Assembly (NCBI RefSeq): GCF_028767025.1
Contig: NZ_JAJQXX010000006.1
Span: forward strand, 1-64,000
DNA length: 64,000 nt
DNA from: Blautia sp. XA-2221
GTDB lineage: Bacteria; Bacillota; Clostridia; Lachnospirales; Lachnospiraceae
Direction of reading: 5' to 3'
The number at the start of each line of letters is the position of its first letter. Positions within the stretch are counted from its first letter, which is position 1. The position numbers were made by a program, and so were the translations under genes. The notes beneath the pieces are model-generated. The model searched no databases, was not told where the DNA came from, and saw nothing but the letters and a program-made list of their open reading frames with translations. This document shows positions 55,429 through 64,000 of the stretch, piece by piece.

Positions 55429-56466
55429 ATGGCAGAATTAGTAAAAGTTGTTGTGGATGCCATGGGAGGCGACAATGCACCTGAGGAACCTGTAAAGGCA
55501 GCCGTAGAAGCCGTAAAGGAACGTGAGGATATTTTTGTGATCCTTACCGGACTTGAAGACGTAATTAAAAAAGAACTGGATAAATATCAGGGATACCCTG
55601 AAGACAGAATACAGATCGTACACACCTCAGAGGTGATCGAGACGGCAGAGCCTCCGGTGTTTGCAATCCGCAAAAAAAAGGATTCTTCTATTGTAGTGGG
55701 ATTGAATCTTGTAAAAAAACATGAGGCAGACGCTTTTGTTTCCTCAGGCAGTACAGGCGCTGTTCTTGTGGGTGGACAGGTACTTGTGGGAAGATCTAAA
55801 GGAGTGGAGCGTCCCCCTTTAGCACCTCTGATCCCTACCATGGAGGGCGTAAGCCTTTTGATTGATTGTGGAGCAAATGTGGATGCAAGACCTTCTCATT
55901 TGGTTCAGTTTGCAAAAATGGGTTCTATTTATATGGAACAGGTTGTGGGAATCAAAAATCCCAGAGTGGCTATTGTCAATAACGGGGCAGAGGAAGAAAA
56001 AGGCAATGCTCTTGTAAAAGAAACTTTCCCGATCCTGAAAGAAACCGAAGGCATTAATTTTATCGGAAGCATTGAGGCAAGAGATATTCCTTCTGGCTAT
56101 GCGGATGTGATCGTGTGCGAGGCTTTTGTGGGAAATGTGATTTTGAAGCTTTATGAAGGCGTCAGCGGTTCTCTGATCAAAAAGATCAAGGGCGGCATGA
56201 TGAAGAATCTCAGAAGCAAAATAGGAGCGCTTCTGATCAAGCCTGCGCTGAAAGAAACCCTGAAGGATTTTGATACAACGAAATATGGCGGTGCTCCTTT
56301 ACTGGGTCTGAAAGGACTTGTGGTAAAGACCCATGGAAGCGCAAAGGCAGTGGAAATTAAAAATGCGGTTTTTCAGTGCGTCCAGTTTAAACAGCAGAAG
56401 ATCAATGAAAAAATCGCAGAACGGATTCAGCCTTCTGTAAAGGCGGAAAGCCAGCAGGAGAATTAA
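55429..56466 (+). CDS. plsX: Phosphate acyltransferase PlsX
   Basis: A 345-residue PlsX, which turns acyl-ACP and phosphate into acyl-phosphate for phospholipid synthesis at the membrane surface. The N-terminus V-V-V-D-A-M-G-G-D-N-A-P is diagnostic, with S-S-G-S-T-G-A and D-C-G-A-N-V-D in the active-site region. ACAGGAGGCG precedes ATG 55429. It leads a tightly spaced operon with rnc, smc and ftsY (gaps of 10-18 bp). Many relatives place the acyl-carrier-protein gene between plsX and rnc; none is here. Confidence 0.96.
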   Translation: MAELVKVVVDAMGGDNAPEEPVKAAVEAVKEREDIFVILTGLEDVIKKELDKYQGYPEDRIQIVHTSEVIETAEPPVFAIRKKKDSSIVVGLNLVKKHEADAFVSSGSTGAVLVGGQVLVGRSKGVERPPLAPLIPTMEGVSLLIDCGANVDARPSHLVQFAKMGSIYMEQVVGIKNPRVAIVNNGAEEEKGNALVKETFPILKETEGINFIGSIEARDIPSGYADVIVCEAFVGNVILKLYEGVSGSLIKKIKGGMMKNLRSKIGALLIKPALKETLKDFDTTKYGGAPLLGLKGLVVKTHGSAKAVEIKNAVFQCVQFKQQKINEKIAERIQPSVKAESQQEN

Positions 56467-56484
56467 CAGAAAGAGGGAAAGATT

Positions 56485-57156
56485 ATGGATCAGTTGGAAC
56501 AGAAGATCGGCTACAGGTTCCGCAATAAAAAATTACTGCGTCAGGCGTTAACACACAGCTCCTACGCCAATGAAAAAAAGCTCGGGAAGCTGGGCTGTAA
56601 TGAGAGACTTGAGTTTCTGGGAGACGCTGTTCTGGAGCTGATCAGCAGCGATGTGCTTTATGCCCGTTTTCCGCAGCTTCCGGAAGGTGAGCTGACAAAA
56701 AAAAGGGCAAGCCTTGTATGCGAACCCAGTCTTGCTTACTGTGCAAGACAGTTCGGACTGCCGGAATATCTTCTTCTGGGAAGAGGAGAGGATATGACAG
56801 GTGGAAGAATGCGGGATTCCATTGTCTCTGATGCCACAGAAGCGCTTCTGGGTGCGATTTACCTGGACGGTGGATTTGAGAGTGCCAGGGAATTTGTGCT
56901 GAAATTTATTCTGAATGATATAGAGAGAAAGCAGCTTTTTTATGACAGCAAGACAATCCTGCAGGAACTTGTGCAGGAGGACGGAAAGCAGCCGATAGAG
57001 TATGTGCTTACAGGAGAAAGCGGACCGGATCACAACAAACAGTTTGAAGTTGAGGTACGGATCAACGGCATTTCCGCAGGCAGCGGCGCCGGACATACCA
57101 AAAAAGCCGCAGAGCAGGCGGCAGCTTACCAGGCGCTCCGCAAAATCAAACAGTAA
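56485..57156 (+). CDS. rnc: Ribonuclease III
   Basis: A 223-residue RNase III that cuts double-stranded RNA in rRNA processing and mRNA decay. The catalytic signature E-R-L-E-F-L-G-D-A-V-L is at about 42-52, and D-A-T-E-A-L-L-G-A-I-Y supplies the second metal-binding acidic pair. A C-terminal double-stranded RNA-binding domain (about 155-222) ends in K-K-A-A-E-Q-A-A-A. It lies 18 bp after plsX and 9 bp before smc, an order typical of Firmicutes. Confidence 0.96.
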   Translation: MDQLEQKIGYRFRNKKLLRQALTHSSYANEKKLGKLGCNERLEFLGDAVLELISSDVLYARFPQLPEGELTKKRASLVCEPSLAYCARQFGLPEYLLLGRGEDMTGGRMRDSIVSDATEALLGAIYLDGGFESAREFVLKFILNDIERKQLFYDSKTILQELVQEDGKQPIEYVLTGESGPDHNKQFEVEVRINGISAGSGAGHTKKAAEQAAAYQALRKIKQ

Positions 57157-57165
57157 AGGTGAAAT

Positions 57166-60100
57166 ATGTATTTAAAAAACATAGAGGTACACGGATTCAA
57201 ATCCTTTGCCCAGAAGATCAATTTTGAATTTCATAATGGAATCACAGGTATCGTAGGACCTAACGGCAGTGGCAAAAGCAATGTAGGTGATGCGGTCCGC
57301 TGGGTACTGGGTGAACAGAGTGCCAAGCAGCTTCGCGGCGGAAATATGCAGGATGTTATTTTTTCCGGAACAGAGCTTCGCAAACCCTTAAGCTTTGCAT
57401 CAGTTGCGATTACGCTGGATAACAGCGATCATAAGCTTCCGGTGGATTTTAATGAAGTAACAGTTACCAGACGGCTGTACCGTTCCGGAGAAAGTGAATA
57501 TCTGATCAATGGAAGTCACTGTCGCCTGAAAGATATCCAGGAAATGTTTTATGATACCGGTATTGGAAAAGAAGGTTATTCTATTATCGGTCAGGGGCAG
57601 ATTGATAAGATTTTAAGTGGAAAGCCTGAGGAACGTCGGGAGCTTTTTGATGAGGCTGCCGGAATTGTAAAATTTAAGCGGAGAAAAAATACTACGATCA
57701 AGAAACTGGAGGAAGAGCGACAGAATCTTGTCCGTGTGACAGATATCTTAAGCGAGCTGACAAAACAGCTGGAACCTCTGGAAAAGCAGTCGGAAACAGC
57801 AAAGATTTATCTTACAAAAAGAGAAGAGCTTCGTGATCTGGACGTGAATCTTTTTCTTCTGGATTATGAGGAAACAGGTCATATTCTGAAAGAGCTGGCA
57901 GAAAAGTCAGAAAGGGCACAGGAAGAACTTTCTGAAACAAAAGAGGCCTATGAACAGACAAAGGTAGAGTATGAACGCCTGGAACAGGAACTGGAGGCTT
58001 TGAATACAAGGCTTGAAGAACTGAAGGAAAAACAGCAGCAGAATGTGCTTTCCAGACAGCAGTATGAAAGTCAGATCCAGATCCTGGAAGAACAGATCCA
58101 CGCAGGGCAGCAGAACAGCGATCATTACAGGAACCGTCTGGAGGTTCTGAAGGAGGAACTGGAAAAACGTGAACGGGAAAAAGAATCCCTGACAGAGGAA
58201 AAAGAAGTTCTTCATGAAAAGCTGGGAAACCAGAGGCAACGTCTGAAAGAGGAAAATCACCGACTGGAAACCATTCAGGCTGAAGTATCAGCATGTACCT
58301 CGGCTGTAGAAGATGGGAAAAATGAAATTATTGAGATCCTTAACAGCCGTGCGACCACAAAAGGAAAGGCTCAGCGTTTCGATGCAATGATGGAGCAGCT
58401 GGATATCCGTAAGGCTTCTGTCAGCCAGCGTATCCTTCATCTGAAAACAGAAGAGGAGGCGCTTGCGTCTGAAAAGAGCAAGGCTCAGTCCCGATATGAC
58501 AGTGTGACCCACACGATTGATTCCATGAATGAAGAGTGTGTGCGTCTGGATGGCGAGGTTCAGAAGCTTCAGGAAAAACTGAAGGCTCAGAGCAGGCAGA
58601 TGGAAAACGGCCAGGCAGCCTATCACAGAGAGTCCTCTCGGCTGGAATCCTTAAAAAATCTTACAGAACGATATGACGGATACGGAAACAGCATCCGCCG
58701 TGTAATGGAGCAGAAAAACAGAGAACCGGGAATCCACGGAGTGGTGGCAGACATCATTCATGTGCAGAAAGATTATGAGATCGCCATTGAGACCGCGCTT
58801 GGGGGAAGTATTCAGAACATTGTCACAGACAATGAACAGACAGCCAAAAAGATGATTGGATTTCTGAAGAAAAACCGTTTTGGCCGGGCCACTTTTCTTC
58901 CTTTGTCCAATATGAGCGGAAGAGGCGGTATTTCTCAAAGGGAAGTGCTGAGAGAAGAAGGTGTGATTGGAACAGCAGATACTCTGGTTCAGGCAGAGTC
59001 TCAGTACAGCGGACTGGTACAGTATCTTCTGGGACGTGTTCTGGTAGTGGATCATATTGACCATGCTATTGCCATTGGGAAAAAGTACAGGCACAGCCTT
59101 CGTATGGTTACCATTGAGGGTGAATCGTTAAGTCCCGGTGGTTCCATGACCGGTGGAGCATTTAAAAATAACAGCAATCTCCTTGGACGAAGACGGGAAA
59201 TCGAGGAACTGGAACGCAGTGTGGAACTTTTGAAAAAAGAGCTTCAGGAGCTTCAGAAAGAAATCGGAGACAACCGCAGCAGGCGAAATGTCCTGAGGGA
59301 TGCCATTGCAGATTTCCAGGAAAAGCTGAGACAGCAGTATGTAGAACAGAATACAGCCGGAATGAATCTGAAACAACTGGAGGAAAAGGAAGCAGGTATT
59401 CAGAAGAGTTACGGTCAGATTGACCGGGAAAAGGAAGAGCTGCGCCGTCAGGCAGTGGAGATCAGGGCAGATCATTCCAGTATTGCCAAGGAACTGGAGG
59501 CTTCTCAGAGAGATGAGAAAGAACTGGAAATTTTCATTGAAACCAAGCAGAAGGAACTGGAAGAATGGAAAACAGAGGAAGCTTCCAAAATAAAGGAGCT
59601 GGAGGAGCTTCGTCTGGAAGAATCTTCCCTTTCTCAGAAAGAGCACTTCCTTCAGGAAAACATGATCCGCCTTTTAGGAGAGATGGAAAGTTTTCAGAGA
59701 GAAAACCGTGAACTGGAAGAAAATCTCAAGAAAAGTGAAGAAGAGACAAAGCACAAGCAGGAAGGAATCCGGAACCTGCAAAATGCAGTGGAGGCATGTG
59801 CAAAGCTGGATCAGGAACTTCAGGAACAGAAGGAAGAGAAACAGCAGCAGAAGGAAGAGCGAAATACAAGTCACAAGGCATTTTTTGAAAAAAGGGACCA
59901 GCTTTCGGAAAGAACCTCTCTTCTTGACAAGGAATGTTTCCGCCTGAAAAGCCAGGAGGAAAAGGTGGAAGAGCAGAGGGAGGCTCAGATTTCTTATATG
60001 TGGGAAGAATATGAGATCACTCCAAACAGCGCTCTTTCCCACAGAAAAGAAGAGCTGACGGACAGGCAGGAAATGAAAAAAAATATTTCCAGGATCAAAG

Positions 60101-60726
60101 ATGAAATCCGTAGACTTGGTTCTGTAAATGTCAACGCCATTGAAGATTACAAAAACCTTCTGGAAAGACATACGTTTCTTTCCGGACAGTATGAGGATCT
60201 GGTACAGGCAGAAAAAACTCTGGAAGGAATCATCCAGGAACTGGATGAGGGAATGCGCAGACAGTTTGCAGAAAAATTCCATGACATCCAGAGAGAATTT
60301 GACAAGGCCTTTAAAGAACTTTTCGGCGGAGGAAAAGGAACACTGGAGCTTGCTGAGGATGAGGATATTCTGGAGGCGGGGATTAAGATTATTTCTCAGC
60401 CTCCGGGCAAAAAACTTCAGAATATGATGCAGCTTTCCGGTGGTGAGAAGGCTCTGACAGCTATAGCGCTTCTTTTTGCTATCCAGAATCTGAAGCCGTC
60501 CCCATTCTGTCTGCTGGATGAGATTGAGGCGGCTTTGGATGATTCCAATGTGGGACGTTTTGCTTCATATCTTCAGAAGTTGACGAAAAATACACAGTTT
60601 ATTATAATTACACACAGGCGTGGAACCATGAATGCGGCAGACAGGCTTTATGGTATTACCATGCAGGAAAAGGGTGTATCAACGCTGGTTTCTGTAGATC
60701 TTGTAGAAAATCAGCTGAGCAAATAA
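57166..60726 (+). CDS. smc: Chromosome segregation ATPase SMC
   Basis: A full-length 1186-residue SMC. The Walker A G-P-N-G-S-G-K-S-N is at about 32-40. Two long coiled-coil arms (about 170-500 and 670-1000) flank the hinge (about 520-665, with G-G-S-I-Q-N-I-V and F-L-P-L). The C-terminal head has the signature L-S-G-G-E-K-A-L-T-A and Walker B C-L-L-D-E-I-E-A-A-L-D-D. With ScpA and ScpB it extrudes DNA loops to organise the chromosome. No scp genes are in the window. It is followed by ftsY. Confidence 0.97.
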   Translation: MYLKNIEVHGFKSFAQKINFEFHNGITGIVGPNGSGKSNVGDAVRWVLGEQSAKQLRGGNMQDVIFSGTELRKPLSFASVAITLDNSDHKLPVDFNEVTVTRRLYRSGESEYLINGSHCRLKDIQEMFYDTGIGKEGYSIIGQGQIDKILSGKPEERRELFDEAAGIVKFKRRKNTTIKKLEEERQNLVRVTDILSELTKQLEPLEKQSETAKIYLTKREELRDLDVNLFLLDYEETGHILKELAEKSERAQEELSETKEAYEQTKVEYERLEQELEALNTRLEELKEKQQQNVLSRQQYESQIQILEEQIHAGQQNSDHYRNRLEVLKEELEKREREKESLTEEKEVLHEKLGNQRQRLKEENHRLETIQAEVSACTSAVEDGKNEIIEILNSRATTKGKAQRFDAMMEQLDIRKASVSQRILHLKTEEEALASEKSKAQSRYDSVTHTIDSMNEECVRLDGEVQKLQEKLKAQSRQMENGQAAYHRESSRLESLKNLTERYDGYGNSIRRVMEQKNREPGIHGVVADIIHVQKDYEIAIETALGGSIQNIVTDNEQTAKKMIGFLKKNRFGRATFLPLSNMSGRGGISQREVLREEGVIGTADTLVQAESQYSGLVQYLLGRVLVVDHIDHAIAIGKKYRHSLRMVTIEGESLSPGGSMTGGAFKNNSNLLGRRREIEELERSVELLKKELQELQKEIGDNRSRRNVLRDAIADFQEKLRQQYVEQNTAGMNLKQLEEKEAGIQKSYGQIDREKEELRRQAVEIRADHSSIAKELEASQRDEKELEIFIETKQKELEEWKTEEASKIKELEELRLEESSLSQKEHFLQENMIRLLGEMESFQRENRELEENLKKSEEETKHKQEGIRNLQNAVEACAKLDQELQEQKEEKQQQKEERNTSHKAFFEKRDQLSERTSLLDKECFRLKSQEEKVEEQREAQISYMWEEYEITPNSALSHRKEELTDRQEMKKNISRIKDEIRRLGSVNVNAIEDYKNLLERHTFLSGQYEDLVQAEKTLEGIIQELDEGMRRQFAEKFHDIQREFDKAFKELFGGGKGTLELAEDEDILEAGIKIISQPPGKKLQNMMQLSGGEKALTAIALLFAIQNLKPSPFCLLDEIEAALDDSNVGRFASYLQKLTKNTQFIIITHRRGTMNAADRLYGITMQEKGVSTLVSVDLVENQLSK

Positions 60727-60741
60727 AAAGGAGGCATGAGT

Positions 60742-61689
60742 ATGGCTGAAGAAAAAAAAGGCTTTTTTAAACGGCTTGTCAGCGGACTGGCAAAAACAAG
60801 GGATAATATTGTAGCGGGATTCGATTCGATTTTCAGTGGATATTCCAGTATAGATGAGGACTTTTATGAAGAGCTGGAAGAGATTCTTGTAATGGGAGAT
60901 ATTGGTATCAACGCCACTTCTGCAATTCTTGAAAATCTGAAAAAGCAGGTTGTGGAAAAACATATCAAAAATCCTATGGAATGTAAGCAGCTTCTGATCG
61001 ACAGCATCAAAGACCAGATGAGGGTGGACAGCACAGAATACGAGTTTGAAAACCGTAAGTCAGTAATCCTGATGATCGGCGTCAACGGAGTAGGAAAAAC
61101 TACTTCTGTAGGCAAGCTGGCAGGAAAGTTAAAGGATGAAGGAAAAAAAGTGATCCTGGCGGCAGCAGATACGTTCCGTGCAGCTGCCGGAGAGCAGCTT
61201 TCTCAGTGGGCTGACCGCGCCGGGGTGGAGATCATCGGCGGACAGTCAGGAGCGGATCCGGCCTCTGTTGTCTACGATGCTGTAGCTGCTGCAAAAGCCC
61301 GTAATGCAGATGTGTTGCTCTGCGATACGGCAGGACGTCTTCATAACAAAAAAAATCTCATGGAAGAGCTGAGAAAGATCTACCGTATTCTGGAGCGGGA
61401 GTATCCGGAGGCGTATCTTGAAACACTGGTAGTCCTTGATGGAACAACCGGACAGAACGCCCTTGCCCAGGCGAAACAGTTTGCAGAGGTTGCCAATGTG
61501 ACAGGTATCATCCTGACAAAACTGGACGGTACTGCCAAAGGAGGAATCGCAGTTGCGATCCAGTCAGAGCTTGATATTCCGGTAAAATATATCGGAGTAG
61601 GAGAAACCATTGATGATCTTCAGAAGTTTGATGCAGATACTTTTGTAAATGCATTGTTTGATGTAAACGAAAAGGAAAAAGAAGATTAA
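60742..61689 (+). CDS. ftsY: Signal recognition particle receptor FtsY
   Basis: A 315-residue SRP-type GTPase that docks ribosome-SRP complexes at the membrane. After a short, not strongly acidic N-terminal region come the N domain and the G domain: G1 G-V-N-G-V-G-K-T-T (about 113-121), G3 D-T-A-G-R (about 195) and G4 T-K-L-D-G-T-A-K-G-G (about 258). ATG 60742 is seven bases from AAGGAGG; ATG 60736 is only one base away. The acidic A domain of E. coli FtsY is absent, as in other Gram-positives. Confidence 0.96.
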   Translation: MAEEKKGFFKRLVSGLAKTRDNIVAGFDSIFSGYSSIDEDFYEELEEILVMGDIGINATSAILENLKKQVVEKHIKNPMECKQLLIDSIKDQMRVDSTEYEFENRKSVILMIGVNGVGKTTSVGKLAGKLKDEGKKVILAAADTFRAAAGEQLSQWADRAGVEIIGGQSGADPASVVYDAVAAAKARNADVLLCDTAGRLHNKKNLMEELRKIYRILEREYPEAYLETLVVLDGTTGQNALAQAKQFAEVANVTGIILTKLDGTAKGGIAVAIQSELDIPVKYIGVGETIDDLQKFDADTFVNALFDVNEKEKED

Positions 61690-61707
61690 AAATACGGGGA
61701 GGAAAAA

Positions 61708-62925
61708 ATGGCTATGCTTACACTGGAGAATTTTGAGGAAGCCTCAGAGATTGTAAAAAAAGTAACGCAGGAGACAAAGCTGATCAAAAGCAGTTATTTT
61801 TCAGAATTGACCGGAAACAGAGTTTTTCTGAAGCCGGAGAATATGCAGAGGACAGGCGCTTATAAAGTGCGCGGAGCCTATTATAAGATCAGCACATTAT
61901 CAGATGAGGAAAGAGAAAAAGGCCTGATCACTGCTTCGGCCGGGAATCATGCCCAGGGTGTTGCCTATGCCGCCCATAAATTTGGGGTAAAGGCAGTGAT
62001 CGTAATGCCTACCACAACACCACTCATTAAGGTAGAACGGACTAAAAGCTATGGCGCAGAGGTGATTCTGAAAGGCGATGTCTATGACGAGGCCTGCGCT
62101 TATGCTCTGGAGCTGGCTGAAAAAGAGGGATATACGTTTATTCATCCCTTTGATGATCCGGCAGTTGCTACCGGACAGGGAACCATTGCCATGGAGATTG
62201 TCCAGGAGCTTCCGCTTGTAGATTATATTCTTGTGCCTATTGGCGGCGGCGGTCTGGCTACCGGCGTTTCCACTCTTGCGAAGCTTCTTAATCCCCATAT
62301 TAAGGTGATCGGAGTAGAGCCGGCAGGTGCAGCCTGCATGAAAGCCTCTCTGGAAAAAGGAGAAGTTGTAACGCTTCCTCATGTAAATACCATAGCGGAC
62401 GGTACTGCAGTGCAGACTCCGGGTGAGCATATCTTCCCGTACCTTCAGGAAAATCTGGACAGTATCATTACCATTGAAGATGATGAGCTGATTATGGCTT
62501 TTCTGGATATGGTTGAAAATCATAAAATGATCGTAGAAAATTCCGGCCTTCTTACTGTGGCAGCGCTTCGCCATCTGGATTTTACCGGAAAAAAAGTAGT
62601 TTCTATTTTAAGCGGCGGAAATATGGACGTAATTACCATGTCTTCTGTAGTCCAGCATGGACTGATCCAGAGAGACCGTATCTTTACAGTTTCTGTGCTG
62701 ATCCCGGATAAAGCCGGAGAGCTGGTGCGTGTAGCAGGTATCATAGCCCAGAATCAGGGAAATGTCATTAAGCTTGACCATAACCAGTTCGTTACCACCA
62801 ACCGTAATGCGGCTGTAGAGCTGAAAGTAACCATGGAGGCCTTTGGAACAGAACATAAAAATCAGATTGTAAAGGCTCTGGAAGATGCAGGTTGTAAGCC
62901 AAAGGTGATCAGAGCAAGCCTCTGA
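61708..62925 (+). CDS. ilvA: Threonine ammonia-lyase with ACT domain
   Basis: A 405-residue PLP enzyme (fold II) that deaminates threonine to 2-oxobutanoate. The Schiff-base lysine is Lys53 in R-T-G-A-Y-K-V-R-G-A; the phosphate-binding loop is G-G-G-G-L-A-T-G. A C-terminal ACT domain (about 325-403) suggests allosteric control. The layout (one ACT-like domain, about 400 residues) is found both in the catabolic tdcB-like and biosynthetic ilvA-like short forms, so which role it has is open. GGGGAGG precedes ATG 61708. It lies 18 bp after ftsY; a terminator follows. Confidence 0.9.
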   Translation: MAMLTLENFEEASEIVKKVTQETKLIKSSYFSELTGNRVFLKPENMQRTGAYKVRGAYYKISTLSDEEREKGLITASAGNHAQGVAYAAHKFGVKAVIVMPTTTPLIKVERTKSYGAEVILKGDVYDEACAYALELAEKEGYTFIHPFDDPAVATGQGTIAMEIVQELPLVDYILVPIGGGGLATGVSTLAKLLNPHIKVIGVEPAGAACMKASLEKGEVVTLPHVNTIADGTAVQTPGEHIFPYLQENLDSIITIEDDELIMAFLDMVENHKMIVENSGLLTVAALRHLDFTGKKVVSILSGGNMDVITMSSVVQHGLIQRDRIFTVSVLIPDKAGELVRVAGIIAQNQGNVIKLDHNQFVTTNRNAAVELKVTMEAFGTEHKNQIVKALEDAGCKPKVIRASL

Positions 62926-62946
62926 TCCGTTATAGCATTATGTAAG

Positions 62947-62993
62947 AAACCGCAGAAGGAGATTTTATGACGGTCTCCCTGCGGTTTGTTTTT
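62947..62993 (+). terminator. Terminator after ilvA
   Basis: AAACCGCAG/CTGCGGTTT with an inner GGAGA/TCTCC extension (62947-62987), then GTTTTTT. Confidence 0.85.
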
Positions 62994-63004
62994 TAGAACC
63001 CTGT

Positions 63005-63160
63005 TTACCTTTCGTGTTTTTCCATCCATGTTTTGATATAGTCCATCTGCTCCTGATCTGAGATCAGCTGAGAGGCCGGGTCATTTCCCGCAGCTACACA
63101 GCAGAACAGTACAAAAGACTGAAAACAGAAAAATATGATAAGAAATAAAATAAAGGTCAT
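63005..63160 (-). CDS. 51-residue membrane or secreted peptide
   Basis: A short minus-strand gene: ATG at 63160-63158 follows GGAGGGTTCCA, an excellent ribosome site. The product starts with a hydrophobic helix (M-T-F-I-L-F-L-I-I-F-F-C-F, on through V-L-F-C-C-V-A-A) and ends in a charged tail (Q-M-D-Y-I-K-T-W-M-E-K-H-E-R). It may be a single-pass membrane peptide or carry an uncleaved signal sequence. No family is recognised. It faces ilvA, whose terminator lies just beyond its stop. Confidence 0.65.
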   Translation of the reverse strand: MTFILFLIIFFCFQSFVLFCCVAAGNDPASQLISDQEQMDYIKTWMEKHER

Positions 63161-63356
63161 TGGAACCCTCCTTTTTTACACTGCTTTTTTTCAGACAGGT
63201 CAGCGTCCTGTCAGCTCTGAACTGTGATCCATATGGAATCATTCCGATAGTTTACAGTATTGGCAATTCTATGAAAAATATTCTTATTCTATAAAATTCG
63301 CAAAAAATTCTAAGACTGAATACATTAAAATAAAGCTTCTTTTTGGGAGTATATTC

Positions 63357-64000
63357 ATGAAAACAATGAATTATACCGGAAAGGGTGTAGGTGTGGCGAT
63401 TCTGGATACAGGAATCTATCCTCATCAGGATTTTGGAAACAGAATCTGCGCTTTTTCTGATTTTATTTTTCATAAATCCATACCTTATGATGACAATGGA
63501 CATGGAACTCATGTGGCCGGGATTCTCTGTGGAGATGGAACAGCCTCCGGAGGAAAATACAGAGGAGTGGCTCCGGGGTGTGAGATCATTGGTCTGAAGG
63601 TTCTGGACCGGTTTGGAAATGGAAGCAGAGAGGATGTACTGTGCGCTTTTGACTGGATTCTCCGTTATATGCAAAAGTACAATATTCGTGTTGTAAATAT
63701 TTCTGTGGGAACCACCTGTAAAAATGGGAAAGGACACAGTAGTCTGATCCGGGGAGTTGAGAAACTGTGGGATCAGGGACTGGTGGTTATTGCTGCGGCA
63801 GGGAATCAGGGACCGCTGCCCGGAAGTATTACAGCGCCGGGAAGCAGTCGGAAGATTATTACAGTTGGTTCCAGTGATATGCTTGTGGGAACGGAGGGGA
63901 TTTCCGGAAGAGGTCCTACATTTGAGTGTGTATGCAAACCGGATCTTGTGGCTCCTGGAAATCGAATTGTTTCATGCGCATCAAAGGGCGGTTATCGTAC
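63357..64000 (+). CDS. Subtilase (S8) peptidase, 3' end outside window
   Basis: The first 214 residues of a subtilisin-like serine protease. The catalytic Asp17 is in I-L-D-T-G-I-Y, His49 in D-N-G-H-G-T-H-V-A-G, and A-A-A-G-N-Q-G-P carries the oxyanion Asn. The serine (G-T-S-M-A) would lie just past the edge. There is no signal peptide or prodomain before the catalytic fold, the layout of intracellular subtilisins such as IspA, so it probably works in the cytosol, perhaps during sporulation or stationary phase. GGGAG stands about eight bases before ATG 63357. Confidence 0.9.
   Translation, partial: MKTMNYTGKGVGVAILDTGIYPHQDFGNRICAFSDFIFHKSIPYDDNGHGTHVAGILCGDGTASGGKYRGVAPGCEIIGLKVLDRFGNGSREDVLCAFDWILRYMQKYNIRVVNISVGTTCKNGKGHSSLIRGVEKLWDQGLVVIAAAGNQGPLPGSITAPGSSRKIITVGSSDMLVGTEGISGRGPTFECVCKPDLVAPGNRIVSCASKGGYR

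Overview
The window looks like chromosome of a Gram-positive gut anaerobe of the family Lachnospiraceae (Blautia or a close relative is my guess). This rests on gene content and order: a PPi-type phosphofructokinase beside pyruvate phosphate dikinase, pta-ackA, DUF177-rpmF, plsX-rnc-smc-ftsY, a T-box leader, strong AGGAGG ribosome sites and mixed ATG/GTG/TTG starts. No rRNA, CRISPR array or replication origin was seen. One tRNA gene (Leu, anticodon CAA) is present.

Bases 1-20,600 are accessory DNA. The left edge carries three small hairpins that could be the right end of an IS200/IS605-type element, followed by an AT-rich gene for a TIR/SEFIR-domain protein. Next is a LysR-controlled metabolic cassette (MATE exporter, frameshifted aldo/keto reductase, iron-type alcohol dehydrogenase, DUF6282 hydrolase, carboxymuconolactone decarboxylase-cupin fusion). 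From 8.5 to 17.1 kb lies a heavily deleted prophage: a terminase tail fused to a winged-helix fragment, portal, cut-off prohead protease joined to a tail gene, holin, endolysin, then a DUF6870 gene and a serine recombinase C-terminus separated by an IS200 tnpA stub. An acetyltransferase and a flavodoxin sit between terminase and portal. An AT-rich three-gene block (metallophosphoesterase, cysteine-rich protein, two-TM protein) and a Fic-like remnant close the island.

Bases 20,600-46,600 are housekeeping: pyrophosphate-linked glycolysis (PFK, PPDK), a lactonase, CorA, a rhomboid-fold protein, lysA, tRNA-Leu, ftsH, a ZAS-type zinc-finger gene leading into polA-coaE-MBL hydrolase, an ACT protein with its DUF711 partner, a tryptophan-specifier T-box driving a trpXYZ-type ABC transporter, tmcAL, pta-ackA and DUF177-rpmF.

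Bases 46,800-51,040 hold the most unusual system: two membrane-anchored zinc-finger proteins, a PP2C phosphatase, a Ser/Thr kinase, a free zinc ribbon and a vWA protein in one tightly packed run. This is the composition of a TerY-P type phosphorylation triad, here with membrane zinc-finger partners and no Ter genes in view.

Bases 51,100-64,000 return to core genes: a second MATE pump, ABC-F ATPase, NUDIX hydrolase, plsX-rnc-smc-ftsY, threonine ammonia-lyase, a 51-residue membrane peptide on the minus strand and the start of a subtilase that runs off the window.
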